A stretch of DNA of 64,000 bases from Mumia sp. Pv4-285 (GTDB taxonomy: Bacteria > Actinomycetota > Actinomycetes > Propionibacteriales > Nocardioidaceae): positions 310,001 to 374,000 of the forward strand of contig NZ_CP162023.1 in the NCBI RefSeq assembly GCF_041320275.1. Direction: 5' to 3'. Shown here piece by piece: positions 21,409 to 28,981 of this stretch (positions are counted from its first letter, which is position 1; each line of letters begins with the position of its first letter). A program made the translations under genes and the position numbers. The notes beneath the pieces were generated by a model. It did no database searches and was not told where the DNA came from. It was given only the letters and a program-made list of their open reading frames with translations.

Positions 21409-21647
21409 CGGTCGGTCACCGCGTCGCCGATCGCGGCGTCCATCTCCTCGACCGTGACAGGGTCGCCGTCCCACGGGCCGAAGAACCCCTTCAGGGTTCG
21501 GACCGAACTGGTCGCCGGGCGTAGCTCGTAGTTGCCGTCGGGCAGCTCGATGAACTGCACGCGGTCGCCGGCGTGCAACCCGAGAGAGGCCCGGACTGCA
21601 GCCGGGATGGTGATCTGCCCCTTGGAGGTCACGGTAGCGGTTGGCAT
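21405..21647 (-). CDS. vapB: AbrB/SpoVT-type antitoxin
   Basis: 80-residue antitoxin. The N-terminal swapped-hairpin AbrB domain (MPTATVTSKGQITIPAAVR, then SLGLHAGDRVQFIE) binds DNA; the C-terminal part (about 45-80) should wrap the PIN toxin. It is cotranscribed and overlapping with the toxin gene. A TAAGGT hexamer ends exactly 6 bases before the ATG with no Shine-Dalgarno, so the operon is probably transcribed as a leaderless mRNA and autorepressed by the complex, as in related VapBC modules. Confidence 0.92.
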   Translation of the reverse strand: MPTATVTSKGQITIPAAVRASLGLHAGDRVQFIELPDGNYELRPATSSVRTLKGFFGPWDGDPVTVEEMDAAIGDAVTDR

Positions 21648-21653
21648 GCAGCA

Positions 21654-21659
21654 ACCTTA
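21654..21659 (-). promoter_or_regulatory. -10 element TAAGGT of vapBC, leaderless spacing
   Basis: On the minus strand TAAGGT fits TAnnnT and is followed by six bases (TGCTGC) and the vapB ATG. Confidence 0.6.
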
Positions 21660-21712
21660 CCTTGGCAGCGTGTTCCTTACTCAGCACCAAGGAGTGCGCA
21701 TCGAGAGACACG

Positions 21713-21747
21713 AAAGCCCCGGATCCCTGAAAGGATCCGGGGCTTTT
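21713..21747. terminator. Strong rho-independent terminator next to tRNA-Pro
   Basis: Perfect 14-bp stem (arms 21713-21726 and 21733-21746) with loop CTGAAA. A T-run follows on the plus strand and CTTT follows on the minus strand. It lies directly after the tRNA-Pro 3' end, so it should end the tRNA transcript and shield vapBC. Confidence 0.85.
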
Positions 21748-21752
21748 CCATG

Positions 21753-21826
21753 TCGGGGTGACAGGATTTGAACCTGCGGCCTCGTCGTCCCGAACGACGC
21801 GCGCTACCAAGCTGCGCCACACCCCG
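21753..21826 (-). tRNA. tRNA-Pro (anticodon CGG)
   Basis: Cloverleaf on the minus strand, 74 bases without encoded CCA. The acceptor is CGGGGTG paired with CACCCCG plus discriminator A. The D arm contains AGCTTGGTAGC, the anticodon arm is CGTCG-TTCGGGA-CGACG giving anticodon CGG, and the T arm contains GGTTCAAATCC. It reads Pro codon CCG. A terminator follows immediately. Confidence 0.95.
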
Positions 21827-21874
21827 TGGCCCTCGCAACCAGCACGAGCAGAACCTCGCGCGGGTGACCCGCGC

Positions 21875-22789
21875 TCAATTCCTCGGAGAGTCTACCGGAC
21901 GCATCCGGAGCACCGTCGCCTCGGGTCGGCATGCAAAGCGCACCGGCGCGTAAGGGGAGGTGCCGCACCCCGCCGACACGTGCAACGACGACGCGTCGTG
22001 ACCGGCCGTACGGTGCTGGTGGAGGCCGCGGGCACGTCGCCGGTCGATGTCGCAGTTGGTCACGAGCGCCCCGAAGCCGGGCACCCGGAGCTGCCCACCG
22101 TGCGTGTGGCCCGCCAGGATCAGCGGGTATCCCTGCACGTTGAAGGCGTCGATCGCGCGAAGGTAGGGCGCGTGGACGACGGCGACCGCGAGGTCGGCCG
22201 ACGGGTCGGCGACCGAAGGGATCGCGTCCAGGTCGTCGCGGCCGACGTGCGGGTCGTCGAGGCCGGCGAACGACAGCGACGAGCCGCGGACGTCGATCGC
22301 GCCGGTCGCGTTGTTGAGGTCGAGCCACCCCGCTCCGGTGAACGCCGAACGCATCTCCTCGTACGGCAGGTCGGCGGTCCGGCGGCGCACCCCAGACGGC
22401 CCGACGAGGTAGCGCACGGGGTTCTTCATCGTCGGGGAGTAGTAGTCGTTCGAGCCGAACACGAACACGCCGGGGACGTTCAGCAGGTCGGTGTACGCGT
22501 CCAGCACCTCGGGCAACGTCTCGAGGTGCGCGAGGTTGTCGCCGGTGTTGACGACGAGATCCGGCTCGTACTCGACGAGGCTGCGCAACCACCGCTGCTT
22601 GCGGGTCTGGCCGGGCGTCATGTGGACGTCCGAGATCTGCAGCACCGTGATCGGCCGGGACCCCGGCGGCAGCACGGGCACATCGACCTCGCGGACCACG
22701 AACGCGTGGCGCTCGTAGAGGGACGCGTACGCGAGGGTGCCGACGCCGGTCGCTGTCACGGCGGTCGCCGCCTTGGCCCAGGTACGCAC
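21875..22789 (-). CDS. Membrane-anchored metallophosphoesterase
   Basis: About 304 residues. A short N-terminal hydrophobic segment (AKAATAVTATGVGTLAYA) is followed by a calcineurin-like phosphoesterase domain with all metal motifs: ISDVHM, NTGDNLAH, FGSNDYY, VVHAPYL and AGHTHGGQ. These bind a dinuclear metal centre; relatives include YkuE/LpxH-like hydrolases, often facing the envelope. The substrate is unknown. I prefer GTG 22789 (CACTCT hexamer 7 bases upstream) over the in-frame GTG 22807; neither has a Shine-Dalgarno. It is divergent from yqeY and follows the pattern often seen in actinomycetes, downstream of ponA. Confidence 0.88.
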   Translation of the reverse strand: MRTWAKAATAVTATGVGTLAYASLYERHAFVVREVDVPVLPPGSRPITVLQISDVHMTPGQTRKQRWLRSLVEYEPDLVVNTGDNLAHLETLPEVLDAYTDLLNVPGVFVFGSNDYYSPTMKNPVRYLVGPSGVRRRTADLPYEEMRSAFTGAGWLDLNNATGAIDVRGSSLSFAGLDDPHVGRDDLDAIPSVADPSADLAVAVVHAPYLRAIDAFNVQGYPLILAGHTHGGQLRVPGFGALVTNCDIDRRRARGLHQHRTAGHDASSLHVSAGCGTSPYAPVRFACRPEATVLRMRPVDSPRN

Positions 22790-22863
22790 GCAGCAAGAGT
22801 GCCACACGCGTGGGCAGGGAATCGGCGTGCCGGTCGAGGTCCGCCTGCGCGATGATGGGCGAC

Positions 22864-23325
22864 ATGAGCGACCTCAAGGATCGTCTGCGTCAGGACCTCA
22901 CCACCGCCATCAAGGCACGCGACTCCCTGCGGGCGTCGACGCTGCGCATGGTGATCGCGGCGATCAGCAAGGCCGAGACCGCCGGCAAGCAGGCCAAGGA
23001 GCTGACCGACGCCGAGGTGCAGTCCGTGATCACCTCCGAGTCGAAGAAGCGACGTGAGGCGGCGGAGGCGTACGACTCGGGCAACCGGCCGGAGCTCGCC
23101 GCCAAGGAGCGCGACGAGGCCGTCATCCTCTCCCACTACCTCCCCGCGCAGCTGAGCACCGACGAGGTGTCCGCCCTGGTGTCCGAGGCGATCGCCGAGT
23201 CAGGAGCGGCGGAGGACGGGATGCGTGGCATGGGCAAGGTCATGGGACTCCTCAAGCCCCGTACCGAGGGCCGCGTCGACGGCGCCGCTCTCGCTGCCGA
23301 GGTCCGCAAGCAGCTCGGAGCCTGA
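22864..23325 (+). CDS. YqeY/GatB-like protein
   Basis: 153-residue protein with the YqeY fold (MSDLKDRLRQDLTTAIKARD at the start, KPRTEGRVDGAALAAEVRK at the end). The C-terminal half resembles the tRNA-binding tail domain of GatB amidotransferase. Its role is unknown, perhaps tRNA binding. ATG 22864 fits the family N-terminus; GATGAT ends 7 bases upstream and no good Shine-Dalgarno is present. It is followed by a very long palindromic terminator and is convergent with ponA2. Confidence 0.92.
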   Translation: MSDLKDRLRQDLTTAIKARDSLRASTLRMVIAAISKAETAGKQAKELTDAEVQSVITSESKKRREAAEAYDSGNRPELAAKERDEAVILSHYLPAQLSTDEVSALVSEAIAESGAAEDGMRGMGKVMGLLKPRTEGRVDGAALAAEVRKQLGA

Positions 23326-23335
23326 CACCTGCTCC

Positions 23336-23384
23336 ACGAACGACGAGGCGCTACGACCACTGGTCGTAGCGCCTCGTCGTTCGT
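23336..23384. terminator. Bidirectional terminator with 24-bp perfect arms
   Basis: Arms 23336-23359 and 23361-23384 are exact reverse complements around a single central base (23360), between the convergent yqeY and ponA2 genes. It is symmetric and would act in both directions. Confidence 0.85.
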
Positions 23385-23397
23385 CTGGGGCTGGGGA

Positions 23398-25632
23398 TCA
23401 GCCGCGGTCGCCTCCGCCGCCGGGGCCGGCGCCAGCTGGGCCTCCGCCGCCTCCGCCGCCACCATTACCGCCACCACCGCCGCCTCCGCCGCGGCCGGGG
23501 CGGTCGTCGCCGCCTCCGCCTCCGCCGCCGCCCTTCTTCTTCTCAGGCTTCTTGGGCGCGTACGGCGTGTCGGACGGAGTGGAGCCCAGGCTGCCCGGGG
23601 AGGAGAAGTTGGCGTCCGGGAGGTCGTTCATGATCGCGCGCATCGTGTCGGCCCACATCGGGCCGGCCAGGGACGATCCGCCGACGGCGCTGAACGAGAT
23701 GTATTCACCGTTGAGGCTCTGTCCTGCGAGTGTCTTCCAGTGACCGTCCTTGTTGGCGCCGGCGATCATCGAGGAGGTCACCAGCTTGGGGGTGTAGCCC
23801 ATGTACCAGACAGCACGGTTGCTCTGCGTCGTACCGGTCTTGGCCGCGGAGGGCTTGTTGAGAGCGAGGGCCGCACCGAACCCGCCGGGCGACTGGACGC
23901 CGCGAAGGATCTGGTTCAGCGTGTCCGCGGCGGCCTCCGACATCACTCGCGTGCACTCGGGCTGGTAGTCCTTGACGGTCTCACCGGCGTTGTTGGTGAT
24001 CAGCGTGACCGGCATCGGCTTGCAGTACTTGCCGCGGGCCGGGAACGTCGCGTACGCCGCCGACATGTCGAGCGGGCTCACGTCGATCGTGCCGAGCGTG
24101 AACGACGGGTAGGTGTCGTTGATGTCCGGCACCGGGATGCCCATCTTGGCGGCCATCTTGGTGGTCGCGCAGAGTCCGACGAGCCGCTCGAGCTGCGCGA
24201 AGTAGGTGTTGACCGACTTCTGGAGGCCGTTGGTCATCGTGAACGCGCCTGCCCCGGTCGAGTTGCTCAGCTTCCACGAGCCGGCGGCCTGGCCGTCGCA
24301 CTGCGAGAACCCGCTGATGTTCATCGACTGCGGCGAGTTGAAGAACGTACGCGCGGGGTAGCCCTTGTTGAGGGCGGCTGCCGCGGTGAAGGCCTTGAAG
24401 GTCGAGCCGGCCTGGAACCCGTTCGCGCCGCCGAGCGACTTCGGGACCGTGTAGTTGATGTAGGTCTGCCCGGCCTTCTTGTCGTTGCCCATCGGCCGCG
24501 ACTGCGACAGGGCGCGGACGGCGCCGCTGCCCGGGACGACGAGCGCCTGCGCGCCGATGGCGTTGTCGGTCGGCGCCACGCGACCCTGGACGGCCCGGTC
24601 AGCGGCACGCTGGAACTTCGGCTCCAGCGTGGTCTTGATCGTCAGGCCACCGGTCTCGAGCGTGTGGAGGCGCTGGTCCTCGTTCTTGCCGAGCGACGTG
24701 TCCTGCAGCAGGTAGCGGCGGACGTAGTCGCAGAAGAACGGCGCCTTGGTGCTGACGCAGCCGTTGGCGAAGCGGGTGATCTTGAGCCCGAGCGGCTGCG
24801 GGATCGCCTTGGCGGCGGTCGCCCGCGAGATCAGACCCTGGGCCTCCATCGCCGTGAGGACGATGTTGCGGCGGCGGAGCGCGTTCTCGGGGTAGGTCAC
24901 CGGGTCGTACTCGACCGGGTTCTTCACGAGGCCGGCGAGGGTGGCGGCCTGGGTGAGGCTGAGCTCGGTGGGGCTGACGGAGAAGTAGTGGCGTGCTGCG
25001 GCGCTGACGCCGTACGCGCCGTCTCCGAAGTAGGAGATGTTGAGGTAGTTCTGCAGGATCTGCTGCTTGCTGTGCTTCTCCTCGTACGACATCGCGTACT
25101 TGAGCTCACGGATCTTGCGGGCCGGAGTCACCTCGGTCGCAGCCCGGCGCTCCTCTGGCGTCGCGGCCTGCTGGATCAGGATGTTCTTGACCAGCTGCTG
25201 CGTCAGCGACGACCCGCCCTGGGTCTGGCCGGCGGTCGCGTTGTTGACCAGGGCGCGCACGGTGCCCTTGAAGTCGAGCGCGCCGTGCTCGTAGAACCGC
25301 GCGTCCTCGATGGAGACCACCGCCTGCTGCATGAGCGGCGAGATCTTCGACAGGGGGACGTCCTGGCGGTTCTGGGAGTAGAAGTAGGTGATCAGCGAGC
25401 CGTCGGCGGCGAGCACCTTGGATCGCTGGGGGATCGGCGTCTCGCGCAGCTCGAGCGGCAGCTCGTCGAAGCCGCGCGCCATGCTGTTGGAGGTGACGCC
25501 GACGAAGGCGGCCACCGGGATCGCGAGCCCGGCAACGAGCACTCCTGCAAACAGGCTGAGCAGCGCCATGGACCCGATCGCCCGCGCCGCCCCCATGCCT
25601 TCTTCGTCGCGTCGACGGGGCCCCAGAATCAT
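23398..25632 (-). CDS. ponA2: Bifunctional class A penicillin-binding protein (PonA2-like)
   Basis: Peptidoglycan glycosyltransferase and transpeptidase of 744 residues. One N-terminal membrane span (about 17-45) is followed by a GT51 domain with catalytic E109 in SIEDARFYEHGALDF, then a transpeptidase domain with S410-TFK, S473-VN and K598-TGT. The last 50 or so residues are almost pure glycine with Asp/Pro/Arg, in place of the PASTA domain that mycobacterial PonA2 carries. ATG 25632 is fixed by TACCCT 7 bases upstream and a TTGGTG -35 at 17 bp. It is divergent from whiB4, the M. tuberculosis ponA2-whiB4 order. Confidence 0.94.
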   Translation of the reverse strand: MILGPRRRDEEGMGAARAIGSMALLSLFAGVLVAGLAIPVAAFVGVTSNSMARGFDELPLELRETPIPQRSKVLAADGSLITYFYSQNRQDVPLSKISPLMQQAVVSIEDARFYEHGALDFKGTVRALVNNATAGQTQGGSSLTQQLVKNILIQQAATPEERRAATEVTPARKIRELKYAMSYEEKHSKQQILQNYLNISYFGDGAYGVSAAARHYFSVSPTELSLTQAATLAGLVKNPVEYDPVTYPENALRRRNIVLTAMEAQGLISRATAAKAIPQPLGLKITRFANGCVSTKAPFFCDYVRRYLLQDTSLGKNEDQRLHTLETGGLTIKTTLEPKFQRAADRAVQGRVAPTDNAIGAQALVVPGSGAVRALSQSRPMGNDKKAGQTYINYTVPKSLGGANGFQAGSTFKAFTAAAALNKGYPARTFFNSPQSMNISGFSQCDGQAAGSWKLSNSTGAGAFTMTNGLQKSVNTYFAQLERLVGLCATTKMAAKMGIPVPDINDTYPSFTLGTIDVSPLDMSAAYATFPARGKYCKPMPVTLITNNAGETVKDYQPECTRVMSEAAADTLNQILRGVQSPGGFGAALALNKPSAAKTGTTQSNRAVWYMGYTPKLVTSSMIAGANKDGHWKTLAGQSLNGEYISFSAVGGSSLAGPMWADTMRAIMNDLPDANFSSPGSLGSTPSDTPYAPKKPEKKKGGGGGGGGDDRPGRGGGGGGGGNGGGGGGGGPAGAGPGGGGDRG

Positions 25633-25639
25633 GGGCCCC

Positions 25640-25668
25640 AGGGTACGTGAGACCCGGCTCGGCACCAA
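25640..25668 (-). promoter_or_regulatory. ponA2 promoter (TTGGTG - 17 bp - TACCCT), leaderless
   Basis: On the minus strand TTGGTG (25663-25668) and TACCCT (25640-25645) are 17 bp apart, and the -10 ends 7 bases before the ATG. It is the best full promoter seen in the window. Confidence 0.7.
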
Positions 25669-25671
25669 GAA

Positions 25672-25689
25672 ATAGTCCGAAAGGACTAT
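25672..25689. promoter_or_regulatory. Inverted repeat between ponA2 and whiB4
   Basis: ATAGTCC-GAAA-GGACTAT is a perfect 7-bp dyad just upstream of the ponA2 -35 and about 105 bases before whiB4. It looks like an operator for an unknown regulator; WhiB4 itself is one candidate. Confidence 0.5.
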
Positions 25690-25792
25690 GGCGAACCATC
25701 CCCAGGGAGGTAGTGGATTCCCTGCGACACCGGCACCCTAGATGTATCACCGGTCGCTTCATCGGTGAAGCTTCTCGGGGAAGGTGTACGTG

Positions 25793-26089
25793 ATGACCTG
25801 GAACGAATCCTGGGCCACGGTGGCTGCTTGCAAGGAATCGCAGGACGCATTGTTCGTCAAGGGGGCGGAGCAGAACCGCGCCAAGCAGATGTGCCGGTCG
25901 TGCCCGGTCAAGGTCGAGTGCCTCGCCGAGGCTCTCGACAACGACATCGAGTGGGGCATCTGGGGTGGGATGACCGAGCGCGAGCGCCGTGCGCTCCTGC
26001 GCCGTCGCCCCAACGTCACGTCCTGGCGCTCGCTGCTCGAGACCGCTCGCGCCACCGAGTCCAGCGCCGACGGCCGCATCGCCGTCTGA
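25793..26089 (+). CDS. whiB4: WhiB-family iron-sulfur regulator (WhiB4-like)
   Basis: 98-residue 4Fe-4S protein. Four cluster cysteines C13, C34, C37 and C43 in the order C-Xn-C-X2-C-X5-C, the WhiB turn GIWGG (55-59), and a basic C-terminal stretch RERRALLRRRP for DNA binding. GGGGAAGG (25777-25784) is well spaced for ATG 25793; GTG 25784 is also in frame but overlaps that element. Its position between ponA2 and twin ArsA-like ATPases matches M. tuberculosis whiB4, a redox and nitric-oxide-responsive regulator. The exact paralogue assignment rests on gene order. Confidence 0.88.
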   Translation: MTWNESWATVAACKESQDALFVKGAEQNRAKQMCRSCPVKVECLAEALDNDIEWGIWGGMTERERRALLRRRPNVTSWRSLLETARATESSADGRIAV

Positions 26090-26097
26090 GGTCTCGC

Positions 26098-27333
26098 TCA
26101 GTCGACCATCGTGGGCGCCGGGGCAGGGCCTGCGAGGCGCTCGCCGATCTCGGCGAGCCCGGCCAGGTCGTGCACGTCGGTCGCCAGCGACGGCAGCTCC
26201 ACCCGGCGCACGCGGGGATGGGCAGCCACGAAGCTCTTGACCACCCGTCGCTCGCGCTCGGCGACGCGCATGCCGCGCGCATGCACGTCGAGCAGTGCTG
26301 CGACGACCCGGTCGTCTGCCGTCGGACGCGTACGCCCGCGCAGCCGGCGGGCAGTCGCGTGGGCGTCGTCGCCGTCGAGGGCCAACGACGGCACCGTCAT
26401 GCGATTGACGACCAGCCCGGCCAGCGGCATCGCGTCCTGGCTGAGCCGCTCCACGAAGTACGACGCCTCCCGCATCGCGTCCGGCTCCGGCGAGGCGATC
26501 ACCAGGAAGGCCGTACCCCGGTCCTGGAGCAGCGCGAACGTCGCCTCCGCCCGCTGGCGGAACCCGCCGAACAACGTGTCGAACGACGCCACGAAGGTCT
26601 GGACGTCGGTGAGCACCTGGGCGCCGAGCACCTTGTTGAGCGCGGAGGTGATCATGCCGAAACCGGCCGAGAACAGCCGAGCCGGGCCGCGTGCCGGCGC
26701 GAGGAGCAGCCGGATGAGCCGTCCGTCGAGCAGCGACGAGAGCCGCTCGGGAGCGTCGAGGAAGTCGAGCGCCGACCGTGACGGGGGCGTGTCCACGACG
26801 ATGAGGTCCCAGCGGCGCTCGCTGCCGTCCGCGCTGTCCGCCCCGCCGGCGACGGCCTCGGCGTGGAGCTGACCGAGCTTCTCCATCGCCATGTACTCCT
26901 GGGTGCCGGCGAACGAGCTCGACAGCGCGACGTAGAACGGGTTCTCGAAGATCTGGGCCGCCTTCTCCGGCGAGGCGTGCGCCACCACGACCTCGTCGAA
27001 CGTCCGCTTCATGTCCAGCATCATCGCGTCGAGCGACCCGCCGTCCGCGCCGGCGTCGGTGACGGGCCGGGGGACGTTGTCGAGCGCGGTCAGCCCCAGC
27101 GACTGGGCCAGGCGCCGCGCCGGATCGATCGTGAGGACGCACACCTTGCGTCCGCGCTCCGCTGCCCGCAGGGCGATGGCCGCGGCCGTCGTCGTCTTGC
27201 CGACGCCGCCGGCGCCGCAGCAGACGACGATCTCGATCGTGTGGTCGTCGATGATCGCGTCGACGTCGAGCGCGGTCGCGGGGTCGACACCGGCGCCGTC
27301 GATCCGGCGGGAACGCGTACGACTCCTGCTCAT
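26098..27333 (-). CDS. ArsA/GET3-like ATPase, second of a pair
   Basis: 411-residue P-loop ATPase of the anion-transporting ATPase family. The deviant Walker A is CCGAGGVGKTTT (38-49), followed by the A' region LTIDPARRLAQSLG and the switch VVDTPPSRSALDFLDAP. It has no membrane segment. Homologues of the neighbouring pair (Rv3680/Rv3679) form a complex reported to matter under nutrient and reactive-metabolite stress in mycobacteria. Its ATG overlaps the stop of the partner gene by 4 bases, so they are coupled. It does not sit with arsenite-efflux genes, so an arsenic role is unlikely. Confidence 0.9.
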   Translation of the reverse strand: MSRSRTRSRRIDGAGVDPATALDVDAIIDDHTIEIVVCCGAGGVGKTTTAAAIALRAAERGRKVCVLTIDPARRLAQSLGLTALDNVPRPVTDAGADGGSLDAMMLDMKRTFDEVVVAHASPEKAAQIFENPFYVALSSSFAGTQEYMAMEKLGQLHAEAVAGGADSADGSERRWDLIVVDTPPSRSALDFLDAPERLSSLLDGRLIRLLLAPARGPARLFSAGFGMITSALNKVLGAQVLTDVQTFVASFDTLFGGFRQRAEATFALLQDRGTAFLVIASPEPDAMREASYFVERLSQDAMPLAGLVVNRMTVPSLALDGDDAHATARRLRGRTRPTADDRVVAALLDVHARGMRVAERERRVVKSFVAAHPRVRRVELPSLATDVHDLAGLAEIGERLAGPAPAPTMVD

Positions 27334-28301
27334 CGCACGCCACCCTCCACGAGACGCCGGCCCAGCTCGTACAGGCCACCGAGGTCGATGCCGTCCTCCA
27401 GGTGCGGCAGCTCCACCACGGGTGCGCCGGCCTCGGTGAGCACGGCGCGCTGGCGTGCCTGGAGTCGTTGGCGCGCGACGTGCTCGCGGCCCTCCACCAG
27501 GAGCCCGTCACCGGCGTCGGGAGAGAGGTCGAGCTCGACCCGGCCGAGACTCTTCGTGACGGCCGCGGAGGTGAGCGCGCCGGACGCGATCCTCTCGGCG
27601 GCCTCCTCGTCGAGCGGTGACGGCAGCACCTGGTTGACGATGACGTGCCCGACCCCGAGAGCGGCGTCGTTCAGCTCGTTGATCGCATCCATCGTCTCCT
27701 GCACCGGCATCTCCTCGAGCAGAGCCACCAGGTGCACTGCCGTGCGCTGCGAGCGCATCATCGTCATGATCGAGTCGGCCTGGCGGCGTACGGGGCCGAC
27801 CTTGGCGAGCCCGGCGACCTCCTCGTTCACGTTGAGGAACCGCGTGATCCGACCGGTCGGCGGTGCGTCGAGCACGACGGCGTCGTAGACGTAGGCGCCG
27901 TGGTCGTCACGACGGCGTACGGCCTCGTACACCTTGCCGGTCAGCAGCACGTCGCGGACGCCCGGAGCGATCGTGGTGGCGAAGTCGATCACGCCGAACC
28001 GGTCGAGCGCCTTGCCGGCGCGTCCGAGCCGGTAGAACATCGCGAGGTACTCGAGGAGGGCCTCCTCGGCGTCGATCGCCAGCGCGTACACCGCGCCGTC
28101 GTCGGTGGCCGCGACCTGTCGCTCCTCGTACGGCAGGGGTGGGACGTCGAAGAGCTGCGCGATGCCCTGCCGCCCCTCGACCTCGCACAGCAGGACCGTG
28201 CGTCCCTGGGCGGCGAGGCCGAGCGCCAGCGCGGCGGCGACGGTGCTCTTGCCCGTCCCGCCCTTGCCCGTCACCACGTGGAGTCGCTTCTCGCCGGCCA
28301 C
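27330..28301 (-). CDS. ArsA/GET3-like ATPase, first of a pair
   Basis: 323-residue ATPase with deviant Walker A VTGKGGTGKST (10-20), switch VVLDAPPTGRITRFL and a C-terminal helical region ending in LPHLEDGIDLGGLYELGRRL, resembling the end of its partner. GTG 28301 is chosen because TACGCT lies 7 bases upstream and a longer upstream frame would cross the divergent promoter. It is the homologue of Rv3679 by order. The two proteins probably act as a heteromeric ATPase; no cargo is evident. Confidence 0.9.
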   Translation of the reverse strand: MAGEKRLHVVTGKGGTGKSTVAAALALGLAAQGRTVLLCEVEGRQGIAQLFDVPPLPYEERQVAATDDGAVYALAIDAEEALLEYLAMFYRLGRAGKALDRFGVIDFATTIAPGVRDVLLTGKVYEAVRRRDDHGAYVYDAVVLDAPPTGRITRFLNVNEEVAGLAKVGPVRRQADSIMTMMRSQRTAVHLVALLEEMPVQETMDAINELNDAALGVGHVIVNQVLPSPLDEEAAERIASGALTSAAVTKSLGRVELDLSPDAGDGLLVEGREHVARQRLQARQRAVLTEAGAPVVELPHLEDGIDLGGLYELGRRLVEGGVR

Positions 28302-28308
28302 GATGTCG

Positions 28309-28314
28309 AGCGTA
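28309..28314 (-). promoter_or_regulatory. -10 element TACGCT of the twin ATPase operon, leaderless spacing
   Basis: TAnnnT hexamer on the minus strand, 7 bases before GTG 28301; no Shine-Dalgarno is present. Confidence 0.6.
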
Positions 28315-28340
28315 GAGGGTGACCCGTGAGCGGGTACGGA

Positions 28341-28346
28341 TACAGT
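28341..28346 (+). promoter_or_regulatory. -10 element TACAGT of the DUF4177-RidA operon, leaderless spacing
   Basis: TACAGT ends six bases before ATG 28353. It is divergent from the ATPase -10, 26 bp away, so the two promoters share their upstream DNA. Confidence 0.6.
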
Positions 28347-28352
28347 CGATCC

Positions 28353-28514
28353 ATGACGCAGTGGGAGTATCTGACAGCACCGGTCCTCGTGCACTCGACG
28401 AAGGCGATCCTCGACAACTTCGGTCGGGATGGCTGGGAGCTCGTGCAGATCGTGCCCGGCATGAACCCCGAGAACCTCGTGGCGTACTTCAAGCGCCCGG
28501 TCGAAGGCTCCTGA
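28353..28514 (+). CDS. DUF4177 small protein
   Basis: 53-residue protein (MTQWEYLTAPVLVHSTKAI, then LDNFGRDGWELVQIV) with the compact beta-alpha-beta pattern of DUF4177 and the conserved DGWELV motif. Function is unknown; small relatives sit beside RidA genes in actinomycetes. The stop overlaps the ridA start by one base (TGATG). The upstream -10 at six bases implies a leaderless mRNA. No membrane segment or metal motif is visible. Confidence 0.85.
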   Translation: MTQWEYLTAPVLVHSTKAILDNFGRDGWELVQIVPGMNPENLVAYFKRPVEGS

Positions 28515-28981
28515 TGCCGACCCCGGCGGAGAACCTCGCCGCGCTCGGCCTGACGCTTCCCGAGGTCGTGCCGCCCGTGGCGGCGTACGCACCCGCGGTG
28601 CGCACCGGCTCGTACGTGTACACGGCCGGCCAGCTGCCGATGCGTGACGGCGAGCTCATCACCACCGGCAAGGTCGGTGCGGACGTGACCGCGGAGGAGG
28701 CGCAGGAGTGCGCCCGCCAGTGCGCCCTCAACGGCCTGGCCGCCGTCGCGTCGCAGGTCGACGGTGACCTCACCCGGGTGGCACGCGTCGTGAAGGCGGT
28801 CGTGTTCGTGGCGAGCACCCCCGACTTCACCGGGCAGCCGACCGTCGCCAACGGTGCCAGCGAGCTCCTCGCCGCGGTCTTCGGAGACGCAGGCGTCCAC
28901 GCCCGCAGCGCCGTGGGCGTGACTGTCCTGCCGCTCGACGCCCCGGTGGAGGTCGAGCTCGTCGTCGAGCTCACCGCATGA
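28514..28981 (+). CDS. ridA: RidA family enamine/imine deaminase
   Basis: 155-residue YjgF/YER057c/UK114 protein. Relatives hydrolyse reactive 2-aminoacrylate and other enamines released by PLP enzymes, protecting metabolism. Typical strands are YVYTAGQLPMRDGEL and VVKAVVFVASTPDF. The substrate-binding Arg usual for canonical RidA is not evident near the C-terminus (it reads LDAPVEVELVVELTA), which suggests one of the Rid subfamilies. It overlaps the next gene by ATGA. Its homologue in the conserved block is Rv3678c. Confidence 0.9.
   Translation: MPTPAENLAALGLTLPEVVPPVAAYAPAVRTGSYVYTAGQLPMRDGELITTGKVGADVTAEEAQECARQCALNGLAAVASQVDGDLTRVARVVKAVVFVASTPDFTGQPTVANGASELLAAVFGDAGVHARSAVGVTVLPLDAPVEVELVVELTA

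Noticed and set aside
26098-28301. Arsenite-efflux (ArsA) system
   Set aside because: No arsB/arsC/arsR genes, and the pair matches the stress-related Rv3679/Rv3680 ATPases by position.
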